Shown here piece by piece: positions 47,600 through 59,716 of a stretch of 64,000 nucleotides of DNA (position 1 is its first letter; the number at the start of each line of letters is the position of its first letter). The notes under the pieces were generated by a model. It was not told the DNA's origin. It searched no databases and saw only the letters and a program-made list of their open reading frames with translations. Position numbers and translations under genes: made by a program. The stretch is taken from the NCBI GenBank assembly GCA_035610835.1, contig CM069458.1, forward strand, positions 31,149,449-31,213,448. The letters run 5' to 3'. The stretch is from Ophiura sarsii. Its lineage: Eukaryota > Echinodermata > Ophiuroidea > Amphilepidida > Ophiuridae.

Positions 47600-48960
47600 C
47601 TTGCTCAAATATTATTTTTCAAGCATTAAATGCAAAATAATGGCAAAACATTGTCATTATTTTGTAAATTCAACAGAACGAAGGTAAATCGGGCTTTTAT
47701 GACAATCTGATTAACGTGTGCGCCGTTATTCAATCTTCAATCTTATTTGGTTTTTAAAATGTACAATTTGATATAAACGAGCACAAAATATGTTTTCCTC
47801 AACAAATTTTAACAAACTAAAATTCGTTTGAAAGCTAATGAGACAGCCTCTCAGTCAGAATAAATAATCTTAAGAAATTGTTGCACAGATTTTTAGAAAT
47901 AATATCCCAAAGTTGAGTACAGTTTTTGTATACTCCTGTCAACATGTCAGTTTGTAACATGTCATGTGTGTATACAAAGAAAGGTATTGGCAATTGGCAA
48001 TTGGCATGTGTTCTTTTTGCATTAGGCCAAGAAAAAAAATCAGATCTGTCTTACATACCCTGTGCGCATAAGTATATGGAGTAACTTTTGCTGTATAACC
48101 CTACGCGATGAGCCCAATTTTGGGTTTTTTAATTTTAGGGAAAGGAAAGGGAAAAAAAGAAAAATGTGGGCCAAAAACACAACAAAAAGGGAATTTTTGT
48201 GTTTCGCATAGCTATTTTTTCTAAAAAATTAAAAAATTGCATATAGCTGTTTTCCCAAATGTATTAAGGGCAGTGTCAACCCGGCACTTGTTTCAAAAAT
48301 TGAATTTCATATTTCTCTATTATTTTATACTTTTATATGTATTCTATCATTACCATCATAAGTTACTAATCGGAAGCAATTATTTCCCGTTCTTTTGGGT
48401 GATTTAAAATTGTTGTTTTGGTAAGTTTGAGTCAGGAAAAGGTGCATGGGTTATTTGGCGGGAAATTAAGCGAAGTTCCGCACTTTTCAAATGCTGCGAC
48501 AGCTGTTCGATCATTGCGTCGCTCGCTGTATCTTCCCGTGCGTAATACTAGACACCCCGCTTAATATCTGCGATGTCTAACAATATCTAAAAATGTAAAA
48601 AACGGACAAACTTACGATCATTTAAATTTCAGTTTTCTTCCAATTTCTTTACATTGTGACAATATAAATTGAATCTGATAGTTTATTTTGATTGTTCATA
48701 ATAGTATACTCGCCTGTGTATTCCAAGAACATATAGCTTTAAATGGTTGAAAATGTCAATATTTTTACTAAATCAATGTTTTCTAGAAGTTCAAATTTGA
48801 AGGAATTTTACGAATTTTCAGACAACATTATAAAAAATATCAAACTATCAGGTAAGCTTTTACTTCCATTGTGTAGAGGGCTTTCAGCACTAGGAGTGAA
48901 TTTTTTTAAATTTTTTTTATTATGGATTTAAACTCGAGATATGCATCCATTTCTAGCGAA
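47600..48960. other. AT-rich intergenic stretch
   Basis: I see no supported gene, repeat border or RNA here. Confidence 0.4.
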
Positions 48961-48964
48961 ATGT

Positions 48965-49360
48965 ATGCACACAAAAAACCACAACTTTTACACTTGTCCG
49001 ATGTTTTCAGCAATATTTCCAAAACTAAGCCTTATTTTGGAAAAAGAAAAAAATTGATCCTAGACAAAATTGTCTTGTTTAAAAAATATTATATTAGAAC
49101 AAATTACAATTTTTTTTATAGTTATGCTGTCTGAAAAATGTGGGGGGGAAAAAATGAAAAAAATATGCACACAAAAAACCACAACTTTTACACTTGTCCG
49201 ATGTTTTCAGCAATATTTCCAAAACTAAGCCTTATTTTGGAAAAAGAAAAAAATTGATCCTAGACAAAATTGTCTTGTTTAAAAAATATTATATTAGAAC
49301 AAATTACAATTTTATTTATAGTTATGCTGTCTGGAAAATGTGGGGGGGAAAAAATGAAAA
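48965..49360. repeat. Tandem duplication of 200 bp
   Basis: ATGCACACAAAAAACCACAA through TGGGGGGGAAAAAATGAAAA occurs twice with period 200 and almost no change, suggesting a recent event. Confidence 0.9.
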
Positions 49361-49724
49361 GAAAAAAATATATATCGCTTTTTGGTTCATTTTTTAAAAT
49401 TTAGTTTATTTGGTATCACATTGATATCACCATCAGATTCCTTATCAAATTTCCTTTCTATAAATGTATACTTTTATGTACTTTTATTCAATATTCTCAA
49501 ACTTAGAAGAAAAAAGTTGATCATCAAAATAATAGGGTTGACACTTCCCTTAAGACGGACCTTTTTTTGGCCTTAGCTGCTTGATGTTGTACGAAAACAT
49601 AACATTTACAATAGTTGCTGGCTTCAAACAACATTGTAAAATTTCATTTTATTCCGTCTTATAAAAGTTTGTATTATATCGATTGTTGAATAGATTTATG
49701 TTAACGCATGCATGATATTGTAGG

Positions 49725-50081
49725 CAGTGGCGGCACCACAAGGGGGCATGGGGGTGGGGGAATTTACCTCCCCCCAGAAAAAAATCTTGCCCCCCCCCAA
49801 TTTTTTTAAAATAAGAAAAAAAGTAGACAATTTAAGCATAACAATTTTTTCGGCGCTGCACGCACATTTTCTTACTTAATTAGGTTTAATTAGACCAAAT
49901 GTTGACAATTTTAGCATAAAACAGCTAAATTTTGCGCGCAAGCGCGCATTTTCATACCAAATTAGTTAGTATTAGACCAAATTTGACCATTTAAGCATAA
50001 AAAGGCACAAAAAATGTGCGCGCTTCGCACGCATCATTTTTTTCCATGCCCCCCAAAATTATGAGGCTGGTGCCGCCACTG
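49725..50081. mobile_element. hAT-type non-autonomous element, 357 bp
   Basis: The ends CAGTGGCGGCACCA and TGGTGCCGCCACTG are inverted, with flanking ATTGTAGG and AGTGTAGG (7 of 8 match). It is internally AT-rich with repeated ATTAGACCAAATTTGAC words. Confidence 0.82.
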
Positions 50082-50083
50082 AG

Positions 50084-50362
50084 TGTAGGTGTTTTGAACC
50101 TCCACTTATTATTATCTAATCACCATACTAAGTCGACATTTTTTGGATTACAAATACTGAACTTTTAAACTCTAAAAATGTAAAGCTTGAATAAGCTCAA
50201 TTTGATTTATGTTAACACATGCATCATGCATGATAGCGTAGGTCTTTTGAATCTTTACAATTTTCCACTTTTATTAAACATTCACCATATAGTGGACATT
50301 TTTTGGATTACAAATACTGAACCTTTAACTCTTTAAAATAAAGCTTGAATAAGCTCAATTTG
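50084..50362. repeat. Tandem duplication of about 150 bp
   Basis: CATTTTTTGGATTACAAATA and the following AAAGCTTGAATAAGCTCAAT occur twice. The flanking TTAACACATGCATGATAG motif is also found near 49691 and 54390. Confidence 0.7.
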
Positions 50363-50639
50363 CCACGGCTTGCTACAATGCCTTCAAGGTCTTAGTTCTT
50401 GCCAGTGAGTTCATGTGTTAATTTATTGATGATATTCAATATAAAATTTTACCTTCTGTAAATATTTCACAAATTCATTTTAAGTTACTGTAAAAGTGGT
50501 TATTTCTGTGCGATTAATTTTTCGCACCTAGCCGATTTAATTTCAGGATGAAAATGTCTGTTGATTATCATCAATCAATAAATATAAGGCAAAAAAAAAA
50601 TGTTGTGTTGCCCTCAAGTGCCAAAAATTTAAAATCGGG

Positions 50640-50905
50640 TCGGTCGGTCAGAATTTTTTTTTTTGCTGACAAATATGGTTTATGTCAAGACAAAATTGGT
50701 ATAGGCCCATATGTCAATTTAACGAATGTTTCTAGTGTGACAATAATCTAAAAAACATTTATTTTGGCTTACTGATTCATTTCAAGAAATAGTAACATTT
50801 AGACACTTTTAATCAAATTTAAATCTTAAAAAATAAAAAAATAAATGTGACCCTAGTTTTAACGATTTTAGGGTCGGTCGCTGAGGGCAACACAACCTCT
50901 CTTTT
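50640..50905. repeat. Dispersed repeat ending GGTCGCTGAGGGC
   Basis: Copy of the 11815-12055 family, with TTTCTAGTGTGACAATAA inside. GGTCGGTC occurs near both ends. Confidence 0.65.
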
Positions 50906-51257
50906 TTTGCCTAATGTTCTGCATGTCTTTAAGCTTTGCGATTTGTAGCTTCATCACATAGACCTGCAAAAGAAATATATGTGTGTTATAATTTTCACGA
51001 TAGCTGCTTCGAGAGCGAAAATAAATGTTCACCTTAACAGTAATTAAATTTCAACCAATACCAGAAAAATGAATGAGCTAGGGAAGAAGAGGAGAAACCC
51101 AAATTTCATTTGATTGCATCTTCCTATAAATATACCACATTGTCTCTAATAAATGCTCCGGGTGCTGTTTTTGAAAAAAGGGCTTCACCAAAAATGGAAT
51201 GTAATTGTGTATGGCACTTTTTGAAAGTCTTTGGATATGCATGATCTCCCTTTGTAA

Positions 51258-51443
51258 GGGGTCGTCCAAAATTATCGCCATTTTCACATACGTACAGAGC
51301 GTACGTAAATTGTTACCCCCCTGGAGTTACGTATGCAATAAATGTCAAGATCACCAAAGTTACGTACGCTTAGGGTATATTTTTACCACCCCCCCCCCCT
51401 GTTTCATACATATCTGTAAATGGCGAAAATTATGGACGACCCC
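51258..51443. mobile_element. Harbinger-like MITE, 186 bp
   Basis: GGGGTCGTCCAAAATTATCG mirrors CGAAAATTATGGACGACCCC. TAA flanks both sides, matching the 3-bp TWA duplication of PIF/Harbinger elements. Confidence 0.72.
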
Positions 51444-51635
51444 TAATGATTGATCATCAACAGGCAGAAACTTATCTAAAATGAGTTGTTTTTGCAAAAC
51501 ATGGTCTGTGATTTTCAAAAAAGATGTTCAACACAGACAATTTCAGTTAAACTTGGAATTTACCATTTAAAAAAAAGGTAATTTCTGTCAGAAACATCCA
51601 ATTTTTCAAATCCAAAATTTCTAAGAAAGCTAATA

Positions 51636-52065
51636 TGTGACGTGTTCTACCAAAACCAGACACACAAGATATCAAAATTGAGTTAGTAATTGATTATTAA
51701 AGTAGAGATCTTCAGCTTTACAATGGTACCATCTTTTTTTTAATCTGACTTCCCAAAGCGGAGTTAAATCATTTTCAAGTTCGTCTTTATGAAAACTCCC
51801 AACTGAGATATCGTCCTTTTAAAGATGTACCTTCAATGTACTTACAATGCACTTAAAAATAAAAATAAATTTAAAAAAAAGCATTTTTTTTTGTTGGTTT
51901 GATTTTTTAATCTGAAACTTTCACAATAATGTTATAAACACTCTGAAGATTAATTATTTACAAGAAACTCAAATTCCCCAAAAAATCACCCCCAATTAGG
52001 TTTTGGGCTATTTCTCAGTTTGGAGCTCTGCCCAATTCTGTCTGGTTTTGGTAGAACACGTCACA
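51636..52065. mobile_element. TA-flanked foldback element, 430 bp
   Basis: TGTGACGTGTTCTACCAAAA mirrors its complement before 52065, with TA on both sides. A single end of the same family is at about 57414. Confidence 0.8.
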
Positions 52066-52341
52066 TATAATGTACATGTATGTAGTTGTTAGAACCACTA
52101 ATAATATGACCAATAGCAATGGTATTCGTAGCCACATAGATGTTTGTCGTTATAAATTATTCTGGGACACTCTGTAATATTTTTATAGTATTGCTACATG
52201 CTTGGTGTTATTTCTACATTGTAAATGTAATGCAATAAAATGTAATGTTAATCAATAACATGAAACTTAATGAAAATGCATAGTGTAGTCTTTTTACTCT
52301 GAATTGGTGTAGCTATATATTAAGCTATCTAATATTATATA

Positions 52342-53119
52342 CACATGGAAAAAAGTATCGCACCACTGCTTTTTTTTTGAAAAGTGCAAATGTGGCCTCG
52401 AATTTTGCCACCATGGTGTGATATTAAGCATCATTTGTTTGCGTAAGCTGTCCAACAAAATGTTATGCAATAAAAGGGCCACATTTTAGTTTGTGACGTA
52501 ATCGATGTAATGTTTTTTCAAGGCCAAGGGGAAATGCATGTTTTTGTGCATGTTTTTGTCCAAAAACATGCATGGAAAAAGTTTGGGTATAACGCGATAT
52601 TGAAAGGCCCGATGATTAATCTCCAAAGTTGTAATCTTTGGTAACACAATTAAGTATTCCAAGGTCAAAGGTCATCTGGGGTCAAATTAAACAAAAAAAC
52701 TCCCTTTTTCGTACGCCCAACGGTTATGGGGTCTAAGGTCAAAATAGGTCAAATTTTAAAGTTCAAATGACAAAAGCAATATCGCGAAGGTGTTGACCTA
52801 GGTCAAATAAACAAAAACAAAATCAATGGTGACTAATATAACGACTATTTTAAGTTTTTAAAGTCTATTCAATATCGCGTTATACCCAAACTTGTTTCAT
52901 GAATGTTTTTGGACAAAATCATGCATTTTCCCCTTGGCCTTGAAAAAACATTACATCGATTACGTCACAAACTAAAATGTGGCCCTTTTGTTGCACAACA
53001 TTTTGTTGGACAGCTTACGCAAACAAATGATCCTTAATATCACACCATGGTGGCAAAATTCGTGGCTACATTTGCACTTTTCAACAAAAAAGCAGTGGTG
53101 CAATACTTTTTTCCATGTG
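52342..53119. mobile_element. Mariner-type foldback element, 778 bp
   Basis: CACATGGAAAAAAGTATCGC mirrors the right end, TA flanks both sides, and the arms pair over several hundred bases. It lacks a transposase. It is the sister of 56050-56916. Confidence 0.82.
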
Positions 53120-53864
53120 TATATGTGTACTGTCACGGCAAAAGGGTGCATGCAGTTGTCGGTTAAATGGATATTGAGATATTGATGGAATTAGGCATAG
53201 AAAAACAAATAAAATCAAGGCAATTTTACAGTAATTTGAATTGGCCCATCATGTTGACTCTTTGGCCCAGAGGAATTTGAGGTAAAAAGACCCAAAAGTC
53301 AATTTCTCTTTGGTCCACATAACCACACCACTGCCTCTAATGGTGATATATATATCTATGTTTTTCTTACATAATTAACTTTATATTTAAGAATGTAAGC
53401 AATTTTTGGCACACTTTACATAACTTTGTTCCATTTGCACCGTTTATAACGGCCAGGCTTGAAGAACAAGGCTTTCCTCCCCTTGGCCTTGGGCAGCTCC
53501 TCCCATTTTCCTGCATTACTGTACCAAAAACATAATTTATTTTACGGTTTTCTAACACATTTGAATCCAAAATTGTGTAATAATTGTGTGTTTCCAGTAG
53601 TTCCCTCTGTTGGATTGTATGCTTGAATCACTCCCAAACTATCAAAATATTTAGCAGAATGCTTGTTTTGATCCAGGTGAAATGCAGTGTTTTATTTTTA
53701 AAAATGGATAAAACGGATATTGCAATTTTCATAAAACAAAATTTTGCATTTATAAAACGGAAAAATGGTCGTAGCTCTACCTTAGGGTGACAAACCTCTC
53801 TATTAACATAGTATACCGTTTCACCTTTTTAGCTTGATTAACAGTTTTCAAAAGTGTTGAAAGA

Positions 53865-54185
53865 AATCCAAGGGAAAAAGTAAGAAATAAAAAAGTCAAG
53901 TCTAGAAAATTAGGAGTGAGCGATTTAATAGGAAAACCAAACAACATTTGTCTTGGCCTTAGCACGAGGTGTGAAGGCGTTGACAGAGATATTTATTAGC
54001 TAAAAGGTGAGAAGCATCCTGATATCAATTATAAAAGTTCACAGTTTTAAACAACAACAAACAAACAAACAAACAAACACAAAGTTAGGAATCCAAGGGA
54101 AAAAGTAAGAAATAAAAAAGTCAAGTTTAGAAAATTAGGAGTGAGCGATTTAAGAAAACCAAACAACTTTTATCTTGGCCTTTTA
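53865..54185. repeat. Direct repeat of about 95 bp spaced about 220 bp
   Basis: CCAAGGGAAAAAGTAAGAAA through CAAACAAC and TCTTGGCC is present at about 53867-53960 and 54092-54180, separated by a (CAAA)n run. Confidence 0.8.
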
Positions 54186-54635
54186 ATAATAGACAATACA
54201 CAACCCACCAGATGTGAAAATTTTCCACTGCCATTGCAAGGTCAATGTATGGACAGAGATGAATTAATAAAAAACATAAAAGATCACGCTTGTGAACAAC
54301 AAACAAACATACATGTAAGGAATGAATTCTGGGTCGAACGAACAGCCCTGTGCATGTGCCAAGTGTATGATATTGACTGTTGAATCAATTTGTGTTAACA
54401 CATGCATGATAGGGTTGGTATTTTGATTCTTTAAAATGTTCCAGTACTAACAGTGGAATTTTTTTTTGATAACAAATAGGCCATATAACATTTTACTATC
54501 CAGGGACCACTTTGTATCAGTATGAATACACATAGGACACACCCCACACAAAAGGTGTTTTCAAAAGGTGTTTTGGGCTTCGGTTTCTTTCAAAGAAGAT
54601 TTCTTGTGTAGTCCAGCATGTTTAGCACCACTATC

Positions 54636-55032
54636 CAGTGGCGTAGCTGGGATTTTTTTCAGGGGGGGCAAGATTTCTGAAATTTTCGTAAAAGGTTGCC
54701 CCAAATTTTTTCCCAGTCACCAACTCGTGAATTTCACGTAAGTGGGGGGAGGGGGGGGGGGGGGGGGGGGTAGAGGTCAAAAAAAAATCGCACGGTCAAA
54801 AAAAAATCGCACAGTACATATAATACATGTACTATTTTGCATTATATTTGACAATTTAGACTGAATATACCCACACATAACCAGTTCCTCCGCACGCCAT
54901 AACGGTCTTTTATTTAAAAAAATTATATTTTCTTTTTTTTCCTCCTTTTTAATTTATTTTAGAGGGGGTGGGGGCACAAATGGGATTTTTCCGTCAGGGG
55001 GGGCATTTGCCCCCCCCTGAGCTACGCCACTG
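54636..55032. mobile_element. hAT-type non-autonomous element, 397 bp
   Basis: The ends CAGTGGCGTAGC and GCTACGCCACTG are inverted and flanked by an exact 8-bp duplication CCACTATC (54628-54635, 55033-55040). This is the hAT hallmark. There is no ORF. It contains a long poly-G run. Confidence 0.88.
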
Positions 55033-55054
55033 CCACTATCAGAGGGTGATTTAA

Positions 55055-55438
55055 AGGGGCATGGAGAGATACGTATGGGAGTGCGCCCTCAATTATCCTG
55101 GAAATCAGTTTTTTTGCATCAAAGTATAATACTTAGGCATATACTAATATAACTACCATCTGAAACAGTTTACCAACATTCGCCGTTTATCATATAAAAT
55201 GTCATGATTTTCTTAGTTTCGATAGGATCATATCGAAACTAGGTGCTGAATTAAGAAGTTATGCTATCGTTTCACACGCGGATTTTCGCGGCAAATCTCA
55301 ACTCCGAAGTGCCGTTATTGGCCTATTTGGCATGAAAGCGATGTCGGAATTGTATGACATTTTGGATTTGGGCTATGTTGATGATTATCTTTACGTTATT
55401 TGCTCATTTAGTTTATCGATACATCTCTTAAAGCCCCT
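55055..55438. mobile_element. TTAA-flanked MITE, second copy
   Basis: It is about 384 bp, near identical to 22605-22984 over its length and again TTAA-flanked. It lies 14 bp from the target duplication of the hAT element to its left. Confidence 0.78.
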
Positions 55439-56049
55439 TTAAGGAAGCCCCATAATCCCTTCCGAACTTGTTGTACCCAGGATTTCACCGTCACTGTAGC
55501 TACGCACAGCTACCAAATATCAGTGAACCATGAAAGTAATTATGTTGTAAATTATTTTGAAACTATCACAGAGCTGTGTATTCAGTGGTTTTGCAGTCAA
55601 CCACAATAGAGGCCATGCACTTATTCATCGATCGGCTTTACAGAAAGGAATCAACCATGCGTCACTCACCGGAATCATGGCGTGTTATAGCCCATTCAGT
55701 TTATTCTTGAATTGACGCTGGATTTTTGAAAGTGTTGTAAACTCGCATGAATGAAATAGTTTTGGTGAACAAAGAACAGTAGTCATATGCAGGGCCTCTT
55801 TAGGTGTTGGGTATCAATCCCATTGTTTAAAACTGTTTGAATTGGCATGACTACCTGTTTATTGATACTCCAGCTCGCTGGTTTCAGAAGTTTTCTAGGA
55901 AGAAACAAGGCCTTGTTTCTAAGTAATTAATTAATTGATTGATAAACATTTCAATTTATCAAAAGGTTCATTTATATGTGGAGTTATGCAAACAAACGCG
56001 ATCACATTTTAGGAGGGGGGACTTACTTTTTTTTACCCCTTTATATATA

Positions 56050-56916
56050 CACATGGAAAAAAGTATCGCACCACTTTTCTTTTTTGAAAAGTGCAAATGT
56101 GGCCTCGAATTTTGCCACCATGGTGTGATATTAAGGATAATTTGTTTGCGTAAGCTGTCCAACAAAATGCTATGCAATAAAAGGGCCACATTTTAGTTTG
56201 TGACGTAATCGATGTGATGTTTTTCAAGGCCAAGGGGAAAATGCATGCTTTTGTCCAAAAACATACATGAAACAAGTTTGGGTATAACTCGATATTGAAT
56301 AGACTTTAAAAGCTTAAAATAGTTATTATATTAGTTCTGTATTTGGTGCAAGAAATGTTTCATTTAGACATTATAGGCTACAATGCAGTGAATGAGTCCA
56401 AACATGCCATTTTTTTGTTGCTCATAAATTCAGCATATACGATGAGGTCACCGTTGATTTTTTTAAATTTATTTGACCGAGGTCAACACTTCCGCAATAT
56501 TGCTTTTGTCATTTGAACTTATTTGAAATTTGACCTATTTTGACCCCATAACCGTCGGGCGTACGAAAAGGGAGTTTTTTCATGTTTGAGGACAATCGAG
56601 CAACTTTTGAAATTAGACCCCAGATGACCTTTGACCTTGGAAGACTTGAATGTGTTACCAAAGATTACAACTATAGAGATTAATCATTGGGCCTCTCAAT
56701 ATCGCGTTTTACCCAAACTTGTTTTATGCATTTTCACTTTGGCCTTGAAAAACATTACATCGATTACATTACAAACTAAAATATGGCCCTTTTATTGCAT
56801 AACATTTTGTTGGACAGCTTACGCAAACAAATGATCCTTAATATCACACCATGGTGGCAAAATTCGAGGCCACATTTGCACTTTTCAACAAGTGGTGCGA
56901 TACTTTTTTCCATGTG
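56050..56916. mobile_element. Mariner-type foldback element, 867 bp
   Basis: Same family and ends as 52342-53119, TA-flanked. It has more internal sequence (about 56330-56600). Confidence 0.82.
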
Positions 56917-56999
56917 TATATATATATGGTCATGTGTTTTAAACTCGCCTCCTTTCGCGTTACACACAGATTTTGGCTTTCACAACATGGTTTTAACTT

Positions 57000-58499
57000 T
57001 ACACATTTATATTTGCTTGTATACCCCCTGAGGTGGTAAAAATATAGATTTTCTGAAGGGAAATTGCATAAGGAAACCAAATATGCCATTAAAATTATAG
57101 TATGTCCAAGAACTAAAATGGCATGATCAAAAATGTTCGGAAAAATATCAGAGTTTTTAAATTTTTAATTTGAGATCCATTTTTTATTTTATATATTTTT
57201 AGAATTTTCAGGAGTATTTGTTTAAGGATGAACCCTTCCCTGATCTATGCTATCATAGGTTGAACACTATTTCTGTTATAGTCATTTTTATAAATCCGGT
57301 AAATTGAGGCTGATTATTCATGTTGTGAGGCGAGTTCATAACGCGTGACCATATATTCTGTTTGTGCTCAAAATACATCTTTTCAGTTTCAGCCAATCTT
57401 TGCCCTTCCATTTGTGACGTGTTCTACCAAAACTAGACACAATTGGGCAAGAAATCAAAAGCACTGAAACAAGTGATTGCTTCAAACTTGGTATCATTGG
57501 AAAGATAAACACATCAGCTTTCCATTGATGTAATACACACTACGAACATATAACGAAATATACAAAATTTAGATTATTGGAAAACAAAATTCCAACCTTT
57601 CTTGTGGGGTTTATAAATAAAAACTCTGAATAAACAAACAATGTTAATTTAGCAGCATCTATAGACTTTTATTGAATTCTGTATTTTGATGTACACAATA
57701 TAAGTTACTTTTTTAAATCATTGTAGAGTAGTGATATATAGCTTGCAACGTCATGTCTAGGTTTTCATATTAAGAAAAAAGTGTTATTAGCAAACATAAA
57801 ACTGTTTTTGGCCATCAACATCAGTTCAAATTCTCCTCCTGAACACATACAAATGCATGATGTACAAGCTATTACCGGTATACTTATAAATAAAATATAT
57901 GACTGGTGCTTTTTAAATACCATGATTTTAACTAATGCCCTTCCATGCAAGTACCCTATTATTAAGAATGATCATAGCGAAAATTGCATTTTGTACTTGG
58001 ATGACTGTAAACTTTGACTTGTGATATCAAAATCCATGTTTAATTATGTTAATAAATGAAAAGGTAATAGGCCTCATCTCTTGGTCATTTCTGTAGCTTC
58101 AAAATGATGCTAAAACGAGTTTGAAGAAGGTGCAGGATATTATACATGATTATATAGGAACAGTTCTTTTAAAAAATATTTTTGCATGTCTACTGAGGTC
58201 CATGTCACAACCAAGGCTCAAGATAAGCGGGCGCAGGGCGATTTTTACCCCTCGGTCCTCCTTCCATAGTGCCCAGTAATGCTGAAAAATAAACAACCGA
58301 GCGCTGATATTTTGTCCAAACCAGCGCCCGTTGATGATCGGTAAGCTTGCCTAAGACATCGAATTTCGATTTGACACTACGATTTAATAAAAAGTTAGCT
58401 CCCGGTAGACTGAAAGTATAGCTCCTCCTGGTTCTCAATAAATCCCATGATCCGGGTGCTACTTTTGAAATAAGTAGCTCCCGGATCTTGAGCCTTGGT
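57000..58499. other. AT-rich intergenic stretch
   Basis: It holds a single TGTGACGTGTTCTACC repeat end near 57414 and no supported gene. Confidence 0.4.
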
Positions 58500-58775
58500 C
58501 ACAACATGTGCCTATATCGCCGCTGTTCTGTCAAACCTTGTTTTTCCGGCCCTTAAACATGTATAAAGTAAAACTGCCTAATGGTTTTGCATAGGAAGAG
58601 TAACATTATACATGTTCAGGAGCAAGAGCACTTACAAGATTTTGATAGACATGTTCTTGGCCCTTGAACATACTGCCCAAAGGCTATACACAGCAAGTAT
58701 TACTTTATACATGCTGAAGGGCCGGATGGAGATACAAGGTTTTGACAGAACAGCAACGATATATGATTTTATAGG
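58500..58775. mobile_element. Foldback repeat, uninterrupted copy
   Basis: It shares GAGCACTTACAAG, CTTGGCCCTTGAACATA and GAAGGGCCGGATGGAGATAC with 4800-5775 but lacks the 675-bp insert. Confidence 0.7.
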
Positions 58776-58939
58776 AACAAACACATACACCATACACATT
58801 GCTTGAATGTCAGAGGCGTGTATAGTTTAGTAAGATGGATTTAGAGCATCACTTTCGGCGCATCACTGGATATAACAGCCAAGGTGGCAGACAGTTCAAA
58901 CTAAACCCCTCAAAAATGTGCGGATTTTTTTTCCTTCAA

Positions 58940-59185
58940 ATGTGGTACCGTTGGAAAGATTTGATTATAGGTTAATAAATGCGCATGTTCTGTTTCGAGA
59001 GAAATTAGACAAATCAATGCACGCGCGCTGATGTTGATGTGTGAATAATGGCACGACCCCGAAGAAGGAGTGCTATTGTGAGCATATCAACATTTGCGCA
59101 AGTGCATTGATTTTTCGAATTTTTCGAGAAACAAAACATACGCATGCATTGACCTAATTCATACACGACACTATACAAATAAAAA
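58940..59185. repeat. Imperfect inverted repeat upstream of the DDX27 3' end
   Basis: AAATCAATGCAC (59011) and its complement GTGCATTGATTT (to about 59113) with extended weaker pairing outside form a hairpin. The borders are approximate. Confidence 0.5.
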
Positions 59186-59625
59186 TTCACAATTTAAGCA
59201 TAATTTTGATCGATGTAAAACGACTAAAAACACTTTAACAAGTTTGCTAACACCCGCAGTGAAAATCGCCAAACCCGCGAATCTTGAACAACGAATCAAA
59301 ACAAAACGCGCACTGCGTGATTTGAACGGCGCACACACGGAGTGCAGGTGGACACTTTCAATGCACTCCGCGTATTTGTAATTCCTGCTTCCTGATTGGT
59401 TCAACACTACATAGAGTGTATGAATATGTAACAAAGTAACACAAACATTCAGAAAATTAGTGATTGAAAAAAATAATCTAAACTTGAGGAGTTTACATTG
59501 GTGACTTTTTTATGTCATCATCTTGTGTAGAATCCTTGAAATTGAGTTGAATACCTCTGCTGATTGCAGTGTCCATACCATAGCAGTCATTACAAAATAT
59601 TCAGCTGTCTAATGGGAAGGCATTA

Positions 59626-59716
59626 TCACCTCCTTTTTCCCTTTTGTTGTTTCTGTTTGTTGGGTCTTTGCTTCTGTCTGCTTTCTCTCTCCTCCTCACG
59701 CTTGCCTTTGCTGGCC
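59626..59716 (-). CDS. DDX27: DDX27-like exon D (last)
   Basis: Acceptor TGTACACAG, phase 2 in. It encodes a Glu/Arg/Lys/Gln-rich tail and stops at TGA. Confidence 0.65.

Noticed and set aside
48922..49397. Two near-identical short ORFs
   Set aside because: They arise from a 200-bp AT-rich tandem duplication, with no splice context or family match.
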